A stretch of 16,436 nucleotides of DNA, taken from contig JAGBBE010000006.1 in assembly GCA_017938645.1 (NCBI GenBank), positions 1 through 16,436 of the forward strand, in the 5' to 3' direction. How positions within the stretch are numbered: the stretch's first letter is position 1; every line of letters starts with the position of its first letter. Source of the stretch: Clostridia bacterium. GTDB lineage: Bacteria; Bacillota_A; Clostridia; Christensenellales; Aristaeellaceae. Under the pieces are notes generated by a model, which had not been told where the DNA came from, did no database searches, and saw only the letters and a list, made by a program, of their open reading frames with translations. Below are positions 5,391 to 12,633 of this stretch, one piece after another. A program made the translations under genes and the position numbers.

Positions 5391-7118
5391 ATGGCCTATC
5401 GTGAGAATTACGAAGCTTGGCTGAAGGATTTTGCCAACGACGAAGTTACCATGAACGATCTGCGCTCCATCGCTGGTGATGAGAAGGAAATCGAGGATCG
5501 CTTCTACCGCAACCTCAGCTTCGGCACCGCCGGTATGCGCGGCGTGCTGGGCGCCGGCATGAACCGCATGAATATCTATACCGTGCGCCGTGCCACCCAG
5601 GGCCTGGCTGACTACCTCATCGAGGACAATGCCGAGAACAAGGAACGCGGCGTGGTCATCGGCTACGACAGCCGCCGCATGTCCACCGAGTTCGCGCTGG
5701 AGACCGCTCTGGTTCTGTGCGCCAACGGCATCAAGACCTATCTGTTTGATGCGCTGCGCCCCGTGGCTCTGCTCTCCTTCGGCGTCCGTCACCTGGGCGC
5801 CAAGGCCGGCGTGGTCATCACCGCCAGCCACAACCCGCCCCAGTACAACGGCTACAAGGTATACGGCGAAGACGGCGCCCAGCTCGGACCCGAAGCAGCT
5901 TCCGCTGTGACCGGCAAGATCAACGCCCTCACCTTCACCGAAGCCAAGCTCATGACCGAGGAAGAAGCCAAGGCTTCCGGCCTGCTGAAGATCATCGGCG
6001 ACAAGGAAGTCGATGACGATTACATCGCGCTGGTCAAGACCCTGTCCATCAACCCCGAAATCGTGGCTGAGGCCGGCAAGAACCTCAAGATCGTCTACAC
6101 GCCCATCCACGGCAGCGGCAACGTGCCGGTGCGCCGCATCCTCAAGGAAATCGGCATCACCAACGTCAGCGTCGTTAAGGAACAGGAAGCGCCCGACCCC
6201 AACTTCTCCACCGTTAAGGTGCCCAACCCCGAAGATCCCGCCGCCTTCACCCTGGCCATCAAGCTGGCCAACGAAGTGGGCGCCGACGCCATCTTCGGCA
6301 CCGACCCCGACTGCGACCGTCTGGGCGTGGCCGTGCGTGAGAAGGACGGCTCCTTCAAGCTCCTCACCGGAAACCAGATCGGCTGCCTCATGCTCTACTA
6401 CATCCTCTCCAGCCTCGAAAAGCAGGGCAAGCTGCCCAAGAACGGCGCGGCTGTGAAGTCCATCGTGTCCACCGAGCTGGCCCACGCCATCTGCGACGCC
6501 TTCGGCATGTCCATCTATGACACGCTGACCGGCTTCAAGTTCATCGGCGAAAAGATCCAGCAGTTCCAGGATACCGGCGACCACACCTTCCTGTTTGGCT
6601 TCGAAGAGAGCTATGGCTTCCTCTCCAGCACCTTCGTGCGCGACAAGGACGGCGTCAACGCCTCCCTGCTCATCGCTGAGGCCGCCGCTTACTACTCCAC
6701 CCAGGGCAAGACCCTCACCGACGTCATGGCCGAGATCTTCGAGAAGTACGGCTACTATCTGGAGCATGTGGAATCCACCACCCTGCCCGGCATCGACGGC
6801 CTGAAGGTCATGGGCGAGATCATGACCCGCATCCGCAACAATCCGCCCACCGAAATCGGCGGCGTGAAGGTCAAGCGCGTGCTCGATATCCAGCGCGGCA
6901 CCGAGACCATTGTTGCCACCGGCGAAGTCAAGAAGCTTGACTATCCCGAAAGCGACGTGCTCTACTTCGCCATGGAAGGCGGCCACTTCGTCTGCGTCCG
7001 TCCCAGCGGCACCGAGCCCAAGATCAAGCTCTACGTCAACGTAAACGACAAGGAAGAAGCCAAGGCCAAGGAACTCCTTGCCACCCTGACCGCTTCCGCC
7101 CAAAACCTCCTCAAGTAA
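5391..7118 (+). CDS. Phospho-sugar mutase (phosphoglucomutase/phosphomannomutase)
   Basis: A 575-residue cytoplasmic enzyme of the alpha-D-phosphohexomutase superfamily, which interconverts hexose 1- and 6-phosphates through a phosphoserine. The motifs are all in order: TASHNPPQYNGYK with the phospho-accepting Ser146; Mg-binding DPDCDR at 305-310; sugar-specificity loop GFEESYG; phosphate-binding RPSGTEPKIKLY near the C-terminus. The length fits the long PGM2/YbbT-like class. The ATG at 5391 is chosen because AGAGGTG lies about 6-7 bases upstream. An ATG at 5361 in the same frame lacks a ribosome binding site. Strong C-ending codon bias suggests high expression. It is a single gene, divergent from psuK. 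Exact sugar preference (glucose or mannose) is not decidable here. Confidence 0.93.
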   Translation: MAYRENYEAWLKDFANDEVTMNDLRSIAGDEKEIEDRFYRNLSFGTAGMRGVLGAGMNRMNIYTVRRATQGLADYLIEDNAENKERGVVIGYDSRRMSTEFALETALVLCANGIKTYLFDALRPVALLSFGVRHLGAKAGVVITASHNPPQYNGYKVYGEDGAQLGPEAASAVTGKINALTFTEAKLMTEEEAKASGLLKIIGDKEVDDDYIALVKTLSINPEIVAEAGKNLKIVYTPIHGSGNVPVRRILKEIGITNVSVVKEQEAPDPNFSTVKVPNPEDPAAFTLAIKLANEVGADAIFGTDPDCDRLGVAVREKDGSFKLLTGNQIGCLMLYYILSSLEKQGKLPKNGAAVKSIVSTELAHAICDAFGMSIYDTLTGFKFIGEKIQQFQDTGDHTFLFGFEESYGFLSSTFVRDKDGVNASLLIAEAAAYYSTQGKTLTDVMAEIFEKYGYYLEHVESTTLPGIDGLKVMGEIMTRIRNNPPTEIGGVKVKRVLDIQRGTETIVATGEVKKLDYPESDVLYFAMEGGHFVCVRPSGTEPKIKLYVNVNDKEEAKAKELLATLTASAQNLLK

Positions 7119-7244
7119 GGGGCTGAGCCCCTTAACCCCGGACTGCGCGCCCATAGGGCGCGCAGGGCTTGGGTGACGGAGTTTCAAATTGTATAATCAG
7201 ACCGCCGGGGCACATACAGGTGCCCCGGCTCGCTTGTTTGATCG
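7117..7244 (+). repeat. Dispersed modular repeat, copy C
   Basis: The repeat starts inside the mutase stop codon with hairpin AAGGGGCTGAGCCCCTT, then ACCCCGGAC, hairpin TGCGCGCCCATAGGGCGCGCA, GGGCTTGGGTGACGG, an AATCAGACCGCC block, hairpin CCGGGGCAC..GTGCCCCGG and right end GGCTCGCTTGTTTGATCG. The module order matches copy B, but both internal hairpins differ in sequence while remaining self-complementary. The leading hairpin may also help end mutase transcription, although no T-run follows. Confidence 0.8.
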
Positions 7245-7276
7245 GGTCATATGTGAAAATCGGGTCATATGTGAAA
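7241..7276 (+). repeat. Perfect 18-bp tandem duplication
   Basis: ATCGGGTCATATGTGAAA occurs twice in direct succession (7241-7258 and 7259-7276). It forms the spacer between the oppositely oriented repeat copies C and D. Each unit holds a CATATG palindrome. Confidence 0.9.
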
Positions 7277-7278
7277 AA

Positions 7279-7394
7279 CGATCAAATATGCGAGCCCCGA
7301 CACCCTCCGTGGAGGGGCGGTCTGAAGAGGCAAGGCCAAACTCCGGCCACTACCCCCCGCGAAGCGGTCCGGGGTCCAGGGGCTCAGCCCCTGG
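7279..7394 (-). repeat. Dispersed modular repeat, copy D (reverse orientation)
   Basis: The reverse complement reads hairpin CCAGGGGCTGAGCCCCTGG, ACCCCGGACCGCTTCGCGGG, GGAGTTTGGCCTTGC, TTCAGACCGCC, hairpin CCCTCCACGGAGGG, GGGGCTCGC, TTTGATCG. It lacks the second hairpin module of copy B. Together with copy C and the tandem duplication it fills the roughly 330-base gene-free stretch before the next operon. Its AGGGGC hairpin end lies next to that operon's promoter region. Confidence 0.8.
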
Positions 7395-7396
7395 GC

Positions 7397-7425
7397 TTTT
7401 CTATTTTTGCATGTTGTGGTATGAT
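7397..7425 (+). promoter_or_regulatory. Tentative promoter of the 7453-11397 operon
   Basis: TATGAT (7420-7425) with a weak TTTTCT (7397-7402) 17 bases upstream. The leader would be only about 20 bases, followed by AAAGGAGG (7437-7444) before the first gene. The -10 is good, the -35 poor. Confidence 0.45.
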
Positions 7426-7452
7426 GGAGGGTAGCGAAAGGAGGCTTGCGGC

Positions 7453-7902
7453 ATGAAGAATGCAAATGTGCTCGTGCTGGTGATTGTGTTTGCGCTGATT
7501 GTGCTGGTGGCTGGCGCGGGACTGATTGTTTCTGCTGTGCAGCCAAAGGATGCGCCGCCGGTCGTGAGCGAACGGGTGTCCATCACTCCAAACATTCCGG
7601 AAAAGACGGATGATACGCAGGCTTATCTGCGCGTGCAGGTGGGCGACGAAATATGGCCGTTGATTCCTCTGACGGATGGCGGCGAGTACACCGTGACCCA
7701 GTCTGACACCGGCGCGAGGAATGTGATTCGCACCACGGTCGAGAGCGCTGTGATGCATTTTTCCACCTGCGACAATCAGAACTGCGTGCAGCAGGGCGAG
7801 GTTGCGCTCAGCAACCGCGAGCTTCGCGTCATGGGCAATCTCATCGTGTGTCTGCCCAACGAGGTTGTGCTGGAACTGCTGGAACCCGGGGAGGTAAAGT
7901 GA
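7453..7902 (+). CDS. NusG domain II-containing small membrane-anchored protein
   Basis: A 149-residue protein. Residues about 5-29 are a single hydrophobic anchor (NVLVLVIVFALIVLVAGAGL), followed by a proline-rich linker and an extracytoplasmic beta domain from about residue 55. The C-terminal half carries STCDNQNCVQQGEV and NLIVCLPNEVVLEL, the Cys-containing pattern of stand-alone NusG_II proteins common in Clostridia. Their function is not established. They often sit beside Gx transporter genes and FMN-transferase or Rnf-related genes, which suggests a link to electron transport or quinone/isoprenoid metabolism (inference). AAAGGAGG lies 8 bases before the ATG. It is the first gene of the operon, and the stop codon is one base from the next start. 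Confidence 0.85.
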   Translation: MKNANVLVLVIVFALIVLVAGAGLIVSAVQPKDAPPVVSERVSITPNIPEKTDDTQAYLRVQVGDEIWPLIPLTDGGEYTVTQSDTGARNVIRTTVESAVMHFSTCDNQNCVQQGEVALSNRELRVMGNLIVCLPNEVVLELLEPGEVK

Positions 7903-7903
7903 T

Positions 7904-8416
7904 ATGAAAATTCAGAAACAGGCGCAGCGCGTGGCGCTGTGCGGCATGCTTTTGGCGCTGATGCTGGTGCTGGGCTTTGTGGAAAGTCAGATTCCCGTAG
8001 CCGCCGGTATTCCCGGCGTGAAGCTGGGTCTGAGCAACGGCGTGCTGATCTTTGCGGTCTATATGCTGGGCGTGCCCACGTCCTATCTGCTCATGGGCCT
8101 GAAGGTGCTTTTGAGCGGCATGCTCTTCGGCAGCCCCAGCGCCATGATGTACGCCTTTGCAGGCGGCGTTGTGAGCCTGACGCTGATGTGCGTTTTGAGC
8201 CGCGTAAAGGGACTGAGCCCCATCGTGGTCAGCATGGTGGGCGGCGTAGGTCATAACGTGGGTCAGGTTGCGCTGGCCATGATCGTGCTCGGCACTCCCA
8301 AACTGATGTATTACATGGCCATCCTCATGGTGGTGGGTCTCATCACCGGCTGCGCCACAGGCGTGGCAGCCAACGGCATCATCCGCCGCTTCCAGAAGGA
8401 GAAGAAGATCGTATGA
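7904..8416 (+). CDS. Gx transporter family protein (heptaprenyl diphosphate synthase component I-like)
   Basis: A 170-residue membrane protein with about five hydrophobic segments. The family pattern is visible: RVALCGMLLALMLVLGFVES at the N-terminus, then PGVKLGLSNGVLIFAVYMLG, LLSGMLFGSPSAMMYAFAGG and GGVGHNVGQVALAMIVLGT. The family (Hpre_diP_synt_I) was named for heptaprenyl diphosphate synthase subunit I but resembles ECF transporter substrate-binding S components, so uptake of a small metabolite is equally plausible. GGGGAGG lies 9 bases before the ATG, inside the preceding gene. Its stop codon overlaps the glycosyltransferase start (ATGA). No polyprenyl synthase or ECF energising genes are adjacent. 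The specific substrate is unknown. Confidence 0.85.
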   Translation: MKIQKQAQRVALCGMLLALMLVLGFVESQIPVAAGIPGVKLGLSNGVLIFAVYMLGVPTSYLLMGLKVLLSGMLFGSPSAMMYAFAGGVVSLTLMCVLSRVKGLSPIVVSMVGGVGHNVGQVALAMIVLGTPKLMYYMAILMVVGLITGCATGVAANGIIRRFQKEKKIV

Positions 8417-9399
8417 GCCAAAAACCGCTGGTGAGCATCTGCTGCACCACCTTCAACCACACCCGCTATCTGAGGCAGACGCTGGACAGCTTCCTGAGCC
8501 AGAAGTGCGATTTTCCCTTTGAGATTCTCGTGCATGACGACGTATCCACCGACGGCACCATCGAGATTCTCAAGGAGTATGCCGCAAAGTATCCGGAAAT
8601 CGTCAAGCCCCTGTTTGAAGAGGAGAACCAGTATTCGAAGGGCGTTCCGATCAACGAAACGTTCAATTTTCCGCGCGCCGAAGGCAAGTACATCGCCCTT
8701 TGCGAAGGCGACGACTACTGGTGCGACGAAACCAAGCTCCAGCGCCAGATTGCGCACATGGAGTCCGATCCGGGCTGCACCTTTTCCTTCACCAACGGCT
8801 ACATTCACGACGAAAACGGCGTCGAGCCCGACCGCGAGTTCCTGCCGCGCCACGAGTCCGACCGTCCGCACTACACGGGCAAAAGCGCCTGCTACAGCCT
8901 CGATCAGATTGCGCGGCTGAGTTTCATCCCCACGGCGAGCATCGTCTTCCGCGTGGATGCGCTGCGCGCCCTGCCGGATACCTTTTACAAGGAATGCCAG
9001 CACGGCGATCTGCGCATGAAGCTGTTTCTGACCGCCGCCGGTCATGCGTGGTACGAGCATCTCTTCGGCTGTGTTTACCGTGAAAACGTCTCCGGCTCCG
9101 CCATGCAGATCTGGAAAAAAGAAAAGCGCGACCAGCTGTATCACCGCTGTCAGACGGTGGTGGACATGGTGGAGGACGTCAATCAGTACTCCAAGGGAAC
9201 GGCGCAGGAAGGCCTGTACACCGTGCGCGACCATTATCTGTGGGTGATGGTTCACAACGCGCCCGATCTCAAGGCGCTCACCACCGGGCTTGTGGGACAC
9301 CGCTGGCGCAGGCTTCCTCTGAAGGAACGCCTCCGCTGCGCCGTGAGGCTGATGCTGCCCGCATCCATCGCGCAGAAGCTGGCAGGGAGGCATGCATGA
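8413..9399 (+). CDS. Family 2 glycosyltransferase (GT-A fold)
   Basis: A 328-residue soluble protein without membrane segments. The N-terminal GT2 domain starts PLVSICCTTFNHTRYLRQTL and carries the nucleotide-binding EILVHDDVSTDGT (Asp42/Asp43) and the metal/acceptor motif CEGDDYWCDETK (residues 97-108). About 100 C-terminal residues are basic and helical, with no recognisable domain. Known role of the family: transfer of a sugar from a nucleotide-sugar donor to a glycan or lipid acceptor. Here it probably acts in surface or exopolysaccharide assembly, judging from the acyltransferase two genes downstream (inference). AAGGAG lies 11 bases before the ATG. It overlaps both neighbours by 4 bases, indicating translational coupling. 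Donor and acceptor cannot be told. Confidence 0.9.
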   Translation: MSQKPLVSICCTTFNHTRYLRQTLDSFLSQKCDFPFEILVHDDVSTDGTIEILKEYAAKYPEIVKPLFEEENQYSKGVPINETFNFPRAEGKYIALCEGDDYWCDETKLQRQIAHMESDPGCTFSFTNGYIHDENGVEPDREFLPRHESDRPHYTGKSACYSLDQIARLSFIPTASIVFRVDALRALPDTFYKECQHGDLRMKLFLTAAGHAWYEHLFGCVYRENVSGSAMQIWKKEKRDQLYHRCQTVVDMVEDVNQYSKGTAQEGLYTVRDHYLWVMVHNAPDLKALTTGLVGHRWRRLPLKERLRCAVRLMLPASIAQKLAGRHA

Positions 9400-10316
9400 T
9401 GAAGCTCGAAACCTTCGGCGCAACGCCTCTGTACCTGCTGGATACCGATGACAGCGGCAATCAGTTCTTCATCAAGCGCGAAGACATGCTGCCCTATTCC
9501 TTCGGCGGCAACAAGGCGCGCATCGGCGCGGAGTATCTCGCCGACATGCTGGAAAGCGGATGCAATCACATGGTCGCCTATGGCAACGCGCGCTCCAACC
9601 TCTGCCGGGTGCTGTCCAACCTGTGCGCAGGCGAGAGACTGCCCATTACCATCATCACGCCCGCCGACGACGACGGCGAGCGCCGCGAAGCCTTCAACGG
9701 AAAGCTCTGCGAGCTGTTCGGCGCGAACATCGTGCCCTGCTTCAAAACCAACGTGGCCGAAACGGTGGATCAGGTGCTGGACGCCATCCGTCAGAAAGGC
9801 GGCAAACCCTACTACATCTACGGCGACCGTACCGGTCAGGGCAACCGCGCCGTGCCCGTTCGTGCCTATCAGAAGGCATGGGCGGAGATCCGCGCACAGG
9901 GAACGTTTGACAAGATCGTGCTGGCGCTCGGCACCGGCATGACGCAGGCAGGTCTTCTGTGCGGCATGAAGGACGACGAACACAAGCCCGAAGTGATGGG
10001 TATTTCCATCGCCCGTGACGAAGAAAGCGCGCGCAGGCACATTCTCTCCTACATCACTGCCTGCGCAGGCGAAGACATCGGCGCTGATATCCGCATCTGC
10101 GACCGCTTCCGCGCGGGATACGGAGTCTACGGCGACGCCATCACGGACTGCATCCATCAGGTAATGGTGAAGTACGGCATCCCGCTGGACGGCACCTACA
10201 CAGCCAAAGCCTTCCATGGCATGATGACCCTTGCCAAAGAAGAGAACTGGCAGGGTCAGAAGGTCCTGTTCATCCACACCGGCGGCACGCCGCTGTTTTT
10301 TGACAGCCAGAGATAA
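9396..10316 (+). CDS. PLP-dependent enzyme, D-cysteine desulfhydrase/ACC deaminase family
   Basis: A 306-residue fold-type II PLP enzyme. IKREDMLPYSFGGNKAR places the PLP lysine at Lys40 (GGNK, as in ACC deaminase and D-cysteine desulfhydrase). GNARSNLCR is the conserved Ser-Asn segment, and ALGTGMTQAGLLCG is the phosphate-binding glycine loop. FIHTGGTPLFFD is the C-terminal signature. Known activities are deamination or desulfhydration of small amino acids. Substrate cannot be predicted. Start ATG at 9396: it overlaps the previous stop (ATGA), with AGGGAGG 5 bases upstream. A longer frame from 9240 lies over the glycosyltransferase and lacks a ribosome binding site. It is slightly shorter than typical relatives. 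Its place inside a glycan-type operon suggests modification of an amino-acid or amino-sugar substituent (inference). Confidence 0.85.
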   Translation: MMKLETFGATPLYLLDTDDSGNQFFIKREDMLPYSFGGNKARIGAEYLADMLESGCNHMVAYGNARSNLCRVLSNLCAGERLPITIITPADDDGERREAFNGKLCELFGANIVPCFKTNVAETVDQVLDAIRQKGGKPYYIYGDRTGQGNRAVPVRAYQKAWAEIRAQGTFDKIVLALGTGMTQAGLLCGMKDDEHKPEVMGISIARDEESARRHILSYITACAGEDIGADIRICDRFRAGYGVYGDAITDCIHQVMVKYGIPLDGTYTAKAFHGMMTLAKEENWQGQKVLFIHTGGTPLFFDSQR

Positions 10317-10329
10317 AGGAGCGAAGGGT

Positions 10330-11397
10330 ATGCAGAATACGCCTGCGAAGCGCAATTACGCGCTGGACGCCATCAAAGTGGTGGCGACAATTGCCATTCT
10401 GTTCCATCACCATCAGCAGGTATCCGGTGCAGTGTTCACAAATCATCCCAACTTTTGGGGCAGCGCTCATTTCAACTGGGCACTGATGGTGGAACTGTTC
10501 TTCATGATCTCAGGCTTTTTCGCCTATCGGTCGTTGTTAGAATGCAAGGAGCCGTTTGGCCCGTACATCGGCAAAAAGGCAGGCCGTCTGCTTCCGACAG
10601 CTGCAGTAAGCGCATGTGCCTATTTTGCTCTTTCCTCCCTTTATTATTTTCTGAACGGAAAACCGTGGTATTTCAAATACGTTCCTGATTTTTTCGGGCT
10701 GATTGTCACCTGTCTGGGTCTGCAGAGAGGATTTGGGTTTGACGGATCCAAAATCAACTATCCAGCATGGTTTATCAGCGTGCTTCTGATCTGCTACGCC
10801 TGTTTTTATCTTTTGGCGAAGCTTTGCAAAAAGAAGAGCTGGCGGTTGGAATGGGTGATGCTGCTTGCCGTTATCATTACGCAGAATCTGCATCAGCGTA
10901 TCAACACGCTGCCGTTTTTCAACAGCGAGGCACTCCGTGGCTATCAGGCCTTTCCTCTTGGCGTACTGATCGCATCGTTCATTTCCTCCTATCGCATCAA
11001 CAAGCCAATTGTCGGACTATGCATTGCCAGCGTTGCCTCCAGCGCAGCTTTTATCATCTTTGCACCCGCTTTTATTGATTCCTCTGCGGCGTTCATCTTC
11101 CTGATCGCACCCGCTCTGATCATCCTTGCGCAAACCGAAACCGCGCAAAAACTGTTCCGCCATTCATTCTGGAGCCATCTGAGCGCAATCTCCTTCAACA
11201 CCTATGTCTGGCAGTCCACCCTGCAGGTGCTGCTGGGGCTCATCGCTCCCGGCATCGTCTTTTCCCAGACCGTCGGCGGCATGTATCTGTTTACGCTGCT
11301 CGCATGGATCGTGGGCGCCCTGTCCCACTACCTGATCGAACGTCCATTAGCCAAATATCTGCCCCAGTTCTGGAACTGCATCTTTGTCCGCAAATAA
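10330..11397 (+). CDS. Acyltransferase family 3 membrane protein (OafA/YrhL-like)
   Basis: A 355-residue polytopic membrane protein with roughly ten hydrophobic segments. The N-terminus NYALDAIKVVATIAILFHHH matches the start of acyl_transf_3 proteins, except that the usual Arg before the first membrane helix is Lys. MVELFFMISGFFAYRS is the second family signature (F-F-x-x-S-G-F). Known role: O-acetylation or O-acylation of surface polysaccharides or peptidoglycan. The ATG at 10330 follows AAAGGAG by 8 bases. The frame extends further upstream, but that part overlaps the PLP enzyme. It is the last gene of the operon, 13 bases after its neighbour, and ends before a strong terminator. Base composition is visibly more A+T rich, with less biased codons than the preceding four genes, hinting at separate acquisition. 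Confidence 0.88.
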   Translation: MQNTPAKRNYALDAIKVVATIAILFHHHQQVSGAVFTNHPNFWGSAHFNWALMVELFFMISGFFAYRSLLECKEPFGPYIGKKAGRLLPTAAVSACAYFALSSLYYFLNGKPWYFKYVPDFFGLIVTCLGLQRGFGFDGSKINYPAWFISVLLICYACFYLLAKLCKKKSWRLEWVMLLAVIITQNLHQRINTLPFFNSEALRGYQAFPLGVLIASFISSYRINKPIVGLCIASVASSAAFIIFAPAFIDSSAAFIFLIAPALIILAQTETAQKLFRHSFWSHLSAISFNTYVWQSTLQVLLGLIAPGIVFSQTVGGMYLFTLLAWIVGALSHYLIERPLAKYLPQFWNCIFVRK

Positions 11398-11419
11398 CGC
11401 AGTTTTCTTCGGGGAGAGC

Positions 11420-11461
11420 GCGAGAGGGGATCTTCTTTTTCAAAAGAAGATCCCCTCTCGC
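11420..11461. terminator. Strong bidirectional terminator between convergent genes
   Basis: A perfect 20-bp inverted repeat, GCGAGAGGGGATCTTCTTTT (11420-11439) and its complement (11442-11461), with a 2-nt gap. In practice this is a long stem with a 4-base loop, and ATTTTCC follows on the plus strand. It separates the acyltransferase (ends 11397) from the convergent metallophosphoesterase (ends 11469). Confidence 0.85.
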
Positions 11462-11468
11462 ATTTTCC

Positions 11469-12551
11469 TTACTGAATCGCTCCCGTAAACTTCAGAAGCG
11501 TTGCCGTCGGGCTGTTGAACATGCGCCCTTTCAGCGGATGTGTCTCGCTCGCGCCGAGGCCGGGAGAGACGTACTGGTTGATGCTGTTGATGCGCTGCAT
11601 GCCGATCAGGCCGCTGTCGCCGGGGAACCAGCCCATATCCGGCATAAAGATGGGGCCGACGCCGGGCAGACGCCACTGTCCTGCACAGACGTGACCGCAC
11701 AGAAGCAGGCTGATGCGGCGGAAGTTGAACACCTGCGTCTGATCCGCCCATTCTAGGCTGGTGCGGATGTAGGACGGCGTGAGCGGCGAATGGTTGACGG
11801 CAATCTGCAAATCGGTATCGAGCATGGCCTTCTGCGCGTCAAGGGTGCGCTGCATGGCGTCGAGGCGGTAGCACAGCGCGCGGTAGGACGCGCCTCCCTC
11901 GGCCTCGTACTGCTGGCCGGAGGCCTCCATATCGCTCTTCTGGTTGGTAAGGCTCATCACCATACCCTCAGCGTCCACGTCGTAGAGATACTCAGGCACA
12001 AACCACACGGTACGCTTGCCCACCTTCTGTGCAACGGGCGCATCCAGATAGGTCGCGCCCATCTGCACGGCGGCTCGCACCCAGTTGGCCAGGGGTTCCG
12101 GGGTACCCTGCGCGGTGGTGATCACGGGCGCGGGATCGTCGTCGCCGGAAATCAGGTAGATGGGAACGTCCGCCTTGATGCTGCGCAGCGTGTGGATCAG
12201 GCTCAGGAGCGGTTCATAATCATTGCCGGATCCCACCATGTCTCCGCTCATGACCACGGCATGAAAGCTCTTGCCGTAGAGTAGTTTCTTCCATGCATCG
12301 ATGTTGCTGCCCAGATCGGCGGCGTGCATGTCGCTCAGGTGGAGCACGGTAAAACCTTCAAAGGCCTTGTCCAGCGCCATGACCGACACCTTTTCTTCGC
12401 TCAGGCGCACGCGGCCGTTGGAGACGTGGTTCATCAGAAGCGCGAGCGCGCCCAGCGCCACCACGGCCAGAAGCACCAGCCACACCCAGCCTGAGCCGCC
12501 CCGCTTACGGTCCGGAACGAAAATATAAGTAGACTTGTGCCTTCTGCGCAT
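11469..12551 (-). CDS. Membrane-anchored metallophosphoesterase with degenerate active-site motifs
   Basis: A 360-residue protein. A basic N-terminus (MRRRHK) precedes one membrane segment (about residues 21-40), then a calcineurin-like phosphoesterase domain facing outward. Motif I HLSDMHAADLG (Asp74, His76) and motif II MSGDMVGSG (Asp104) are intact, as is NHSP (His254). Motif III, normally GNH(D/E), reads GDDD (136-139). Motif V, normally GHTHGGQ, reads GHVCAGQ (286-292). The presumed catalytic His and the last metal-ligand His are therefore replaced by Asp and Cys. It may be a weak, altered or non-catalytic relative of YkuE-type enzymes. The ATG at 12551 is preceded by GGGGGTG. A possible ATG at 12581 falls inside the -10 box and cannot be used from that promoter. 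It is transcribed alone. Confidence 0.85.
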   Translation of the reverse strand: MRRRHKSTYIFVPDRKRGGSGWVWLVLLAVVALGALALLMNHVSNGRVRLSEEKVSVMALDKAFEGFTVLHLSDMHAADLGSNIDAWKKLLYGKSFHAVVMSGDMVGSGNDYEPLLSLIHTLRSIKADVPIYLISGDDDPAPVITTAQGTPEPLANWVRAAVQMGATYLDAPVAQKVGKRTVWFVPEYLYDVDAEGMVMSLTNQKSDMEASGQQYEAEGGASYRALCYRLDAMQRTLDAQKAMLDTDLQIAVNHSPLTPSYIRTSLEWADQTQVFNFRRISLLLCGHVCAGQWRLPGVGPIFMPDMGWFPGDSGLIGMQRINSINQYVSPGLGASETHPLKGRMFNSPTATLLKFTGAIQ

Positions 12552-12556
12552 TGGAA

Positions 12557-12601
12557 CACCCCCGTCATTTCTCCCTATCATGATAGGTGAGGACGGGGGT
12601 G
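12557..12601. promoter_or_regulatory. Nested palindromes at the metallophosphoesterase promoter
   Basis: Outer perfect 10-bp arms CACCCCCGTC (12557-12566) and GACGGGGGTG (12592-12601) enclose a perfect 14-bp palindrome CCTATCATGATAGG (12574-12587). The inner palindrome covers the -10 hexamer, one outer arm lies in the promoter spacer, and the other overlaps the ribosome binding site. This looks like a protein-binding operator. Confidence 0.6.
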
Positions 12602-12609
12602 CAAGTCAA
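12580..12609 (-). promoter_or_regulatory. Promoter of the metallophosphoesterase gene
   Basis: Minus-strand TTGACT (12604-12609), 18-bp spacer, TATCAT (12580-12585). Transcription would begin near 12573, leaving a leader of about 20 bases before the ATG at 12551. Confidence 0.7.
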
Positions 12610-12633
12610 CGGTTTAATTCTAAGAAAAGGATG

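Noticed and set aside
5307..7187. A 626-codon open frame antisense to the phospho-sugar mutase
   Set aside because: It is a by-product of the strong C-ending codon bias of the mutase. Its translation is low-complexity (G, A, V, D, H rich), has no family motif, and the sense strand holds all catalytic motifs.
7241..7276. CRISPR-like repeat
   Set aside because: There are only two units in direct contact with no spacers, so this is a simple tandem duplication.
9240..9395. Upstream extension of the PLP enzyme frame
   Set aside because: It overlaps the glycosyltransferase coding region and has no ribosome binding site. The ATGA overlap at 9396 with AGGGAGG upstream is the better start.
10231..10329. 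Upstream extension of the acyltransferase frame
   Set aside because: It overlaps the end of the PLP enzyme gene. The start at 10330 has AAAGGAG at good spacing and gives the usual N-terminus of the family.
12552..12581. Alternative ATG of the metallophosphoesterase at 12581
   Set aside because: It lies inside the predicted -10 box and has no ribosome binding site upstream.
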